The position numbers were made by a program, and so were the translations under genes. The notes beneath the pieces are model-generated. The model had not been told where the DNA came from. It worked only from the letters and a program-made list of their open reading frames with translations, and ran no database searches. Below, piece after piece: positions 17,901 to 20,069 of a DNA stretch of 20,069 nucleotides. Each line of letters begins with the position of its first letter. Position 1 is the stretch's first letter. This DNA is from Acephala macrosclerotiorum (taxonomy: Eukaryota > Ascomycota > Leotiomycetes > Helotiales > Mollisiaceae), in the NCBI GenBank assembly GCA_014904845.1, contig MU119770.1, positions 1-20,069 of the forward strand. Direction: 5' to 3'.

Positions 17901-20069
17901 ATATATTTAAACTTATTAATTAATTGTTTTATTATATAAAGTTTTTAAATTATACAAATTATTCAATTGCAAATACTAATAAATATTATAAATTTCGATT
18001 TTAATAATAATTTTATATTTATTAAAATATTAATTTTTATATCGAAAAATAACGAAAAATTCAATATTTAAATTACATTTAAAATTAAATTCTATTTTTT
18101 AAAACTTTACAAATATTTAATAAATATTTAAAAAATAAAAATTTTTTATAATTATAATATTAATTTTCGTATAAAATTCGAATATTTTTTACAAAAAATT
18201 TAATTATTAAATAATAATAATATTAATTTTATTATTCTCGAAAAACAATAATTGAAATTTATAAAGAAATAAAATAATAACTTTAAAAAATCAATTATAA
18301 TAATAATTATAATTATTTTTAAATATTAAAAAAATTTTAAATATAATAATATTAATTATAAAAAATTAATTATCGATTAAAAATTATTATTAAAAATTCG
18401 TAGAATATTATTAATAAATTTCAATTTAATTACTTTTTATAATAAATTCGATTTAAATAAAATTATATCGAAATTCGTAATATTATTTTATAATCGTAAA
18501 TAAAATAAACTTAAAAACAATTAATATAAATATTATCGTAAAATTAATAATTTTTATTTATTCAATTTTTATAATATAATAATCGATAAATTCAATAATA
18601 ATATATATATTTTAAATAAAATATATAATAATTATATTATACACGATATTATATATTTTTTTATTAAATCAAAATAAATATTTGATTTTAATATTTATTT
18701 TTAAAATAATATTTCTTAGAAATATATAAATATAATTATACAAATATATAAAAAAATATTAATAATTAATTTTAAAATAAAATTATTCGTTATTAAATTT
18801 CTATTTATTAATTTTTAAATAAATTAATTATAAATTTTATAAAATATTAAAATATAAAAAAAAATATTTATTATATCGTATATTGAACGTTATTTAATTT
18901 TAATACAAACAATAATTATAATTATCGATTTTTTAAACGATTATTATAAAAATAATAATTATTAAAATTCAAATAATTATATAAATCAAAATTCGTATTG
19001 TATTTCATATAATCAACGAATAAAAAAAAAGAAAAATTAATAGAAATATAATATAAAAACGAGTTTAAAAATCGAATTTTAATAAATTATTAATATTCGT
19101 TATTAAATTAAAATCGAATTTTTAAAATCAATTTAAAATTATTAAATTCAATAAATTAATATTATATATTAATAAAAAAAAACGAAAAAATTAATAAAAA
19201 TAATAATCGTAATTCAAAATATAATAATAACAATAAAAAAACGATTTTATAATTACTAATAAATTTAATCGTATATAAAAAAATATAATTTACAAAATAT
19301 AAATTTTTTATAGTATTTTTTTTAAAAAAAAATTTAATTCGAAAAATTAAAAAAATATTAATTAATTTGAAATATATTTATAAAATTTAAAAAATAAATA
19401 TTAAAATTTTTATTTAATAAAATCGTTTTTTTATTTGTAATACGTAAAATACAAATATTGTTTATTACAATAAAAATAAAATATTCAATTTATTAAAATC
19501 GTTAATAAATTTAAAACGAATAAAAATAAAATAAAAAAAAATAAAAAATTTTATATACGTATAAAATTAAAAAAATAATTACGTGTAAATTATAAAAAAT
19601 ATTTAAAAAAATAAAATTTTAAAATAAAATAAAAAATTATAATAATATATAATAAATTGTAATATAATAAAAAAATTGCGTATTTATATAATATTAATAT
19701 ATATATAAAAAAATTAATTAATTTAAAAATATATAAAAATTCGTTAAATATAATATAAAAAAATAATTTGAAAAAAATAAAAAAAATAAAAATTGAAAAA
19801 ATATTTAAAATAATAATAAAACGCGAAAATGAAAAATAATTAATAATTTATATATTTTATATAATAAATTTACAAATTAATAATTTTTAAAATAATTATA
19901 ATAATAATTCAAATCGAAAAAAAAATAATTTAATATAAATCGTTATATAAATAAAAAAAATATATATTAAATAAAATAAATAAAAATTTTAATATTAAAT
20001 AAAAAATAAAATTAATTTAATTTATAATAAATATATAAATATATTAATATTTTAAATTATAATAAAAAT
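17901..20069. other. Saturated AT-rich tract to the window end
   Basis: No gene is seen in either strand. Remaining C and G are mostly CpG; outside CpG, C exceeds G on the + strand (for example at 18061-18120, C in several CpA/CpT and no G), the opposite of the left flank. Confidence 0.7.

Noticed and set aside
1..20069. Mitochondrial DNA or a bacterial AT-rich genome as the source
   Set aside because: Short GT..AG introns, a subgroup-C-type chitinase, a fungal P450 and Copia relics indicate fungal nuclear DNA; the AT-rich blocks have no mitochondrial genes and show directional transition patterns.

Overview
This window is nuclear DNA of a filamentous ascomycete (Pezizomycotina). The evidence is 46-61 bp GT..AG introns with CTAAC-like branch sites, a fungal subgroup-C-type GH18 chitinase, the 3' end of a fungal P450, Ty1/Copia retroelements, and very AT-rich tracts with the transition pattern of repeat-induced point mutation (RIP). 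I cannot name the species from the sequence.

Layout: 1-4240 is a heavily mutated AT-rich tract in which nearly every C is in CpG while non-CpG G survives; it holds short tandem repeats and a probable Copia relic. 4245-5430 is an almost pure A/T spacer. About 5430-11034 is a decayed Ty1/Copia element on the + strand. Its ORFs are gone, but integrase, reverse transcriptase and RNase H signatures can still be read between stops, in the Copia order, between two direct repeats (5' LTR near 5430-5670, 3' LTR near 10756-11034). Over 119 ungapped bases the LTRs differ at 18 sites, all C-to-T or G-to-A changes in the 5' copy.

About 11040-15810 is a base-balanced island of about 4.8 kb. It holds an unrecognised pair of minus-strand ORFs (11190-11617), a multi-intron GH18 chitinase gene on + (about 11667-15219), and the last third of a cytochrome P450 on - (15484-15804). 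The chitinase is dead: its catalytic barrel contains an internal inversion of about 390 bp (12347-12739), it carries three in-frame TAG codons, two adjacent reading frames do not join at the N-terminus, and ACG stands where a start ATG is expected. The P450 is cut off where the AT-rich DNA resumes.

15811-20069 is AT-rich again, with a second Copia relic on + (16741-17109), a less mutated patch at about 17540-17900 and saturated A/T sequence to the end. No gene in the window looks intact. The best finding is the inversion inside the chitinase. The mutational record (CpG spared, strand bias switching at an element boundary, unequal decay of paired LTRs, RIP-like stops leaking into single-copy genes) is also informative. 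I saw no RNA genes, CRISPR arrays or convincing new multi-gene system.
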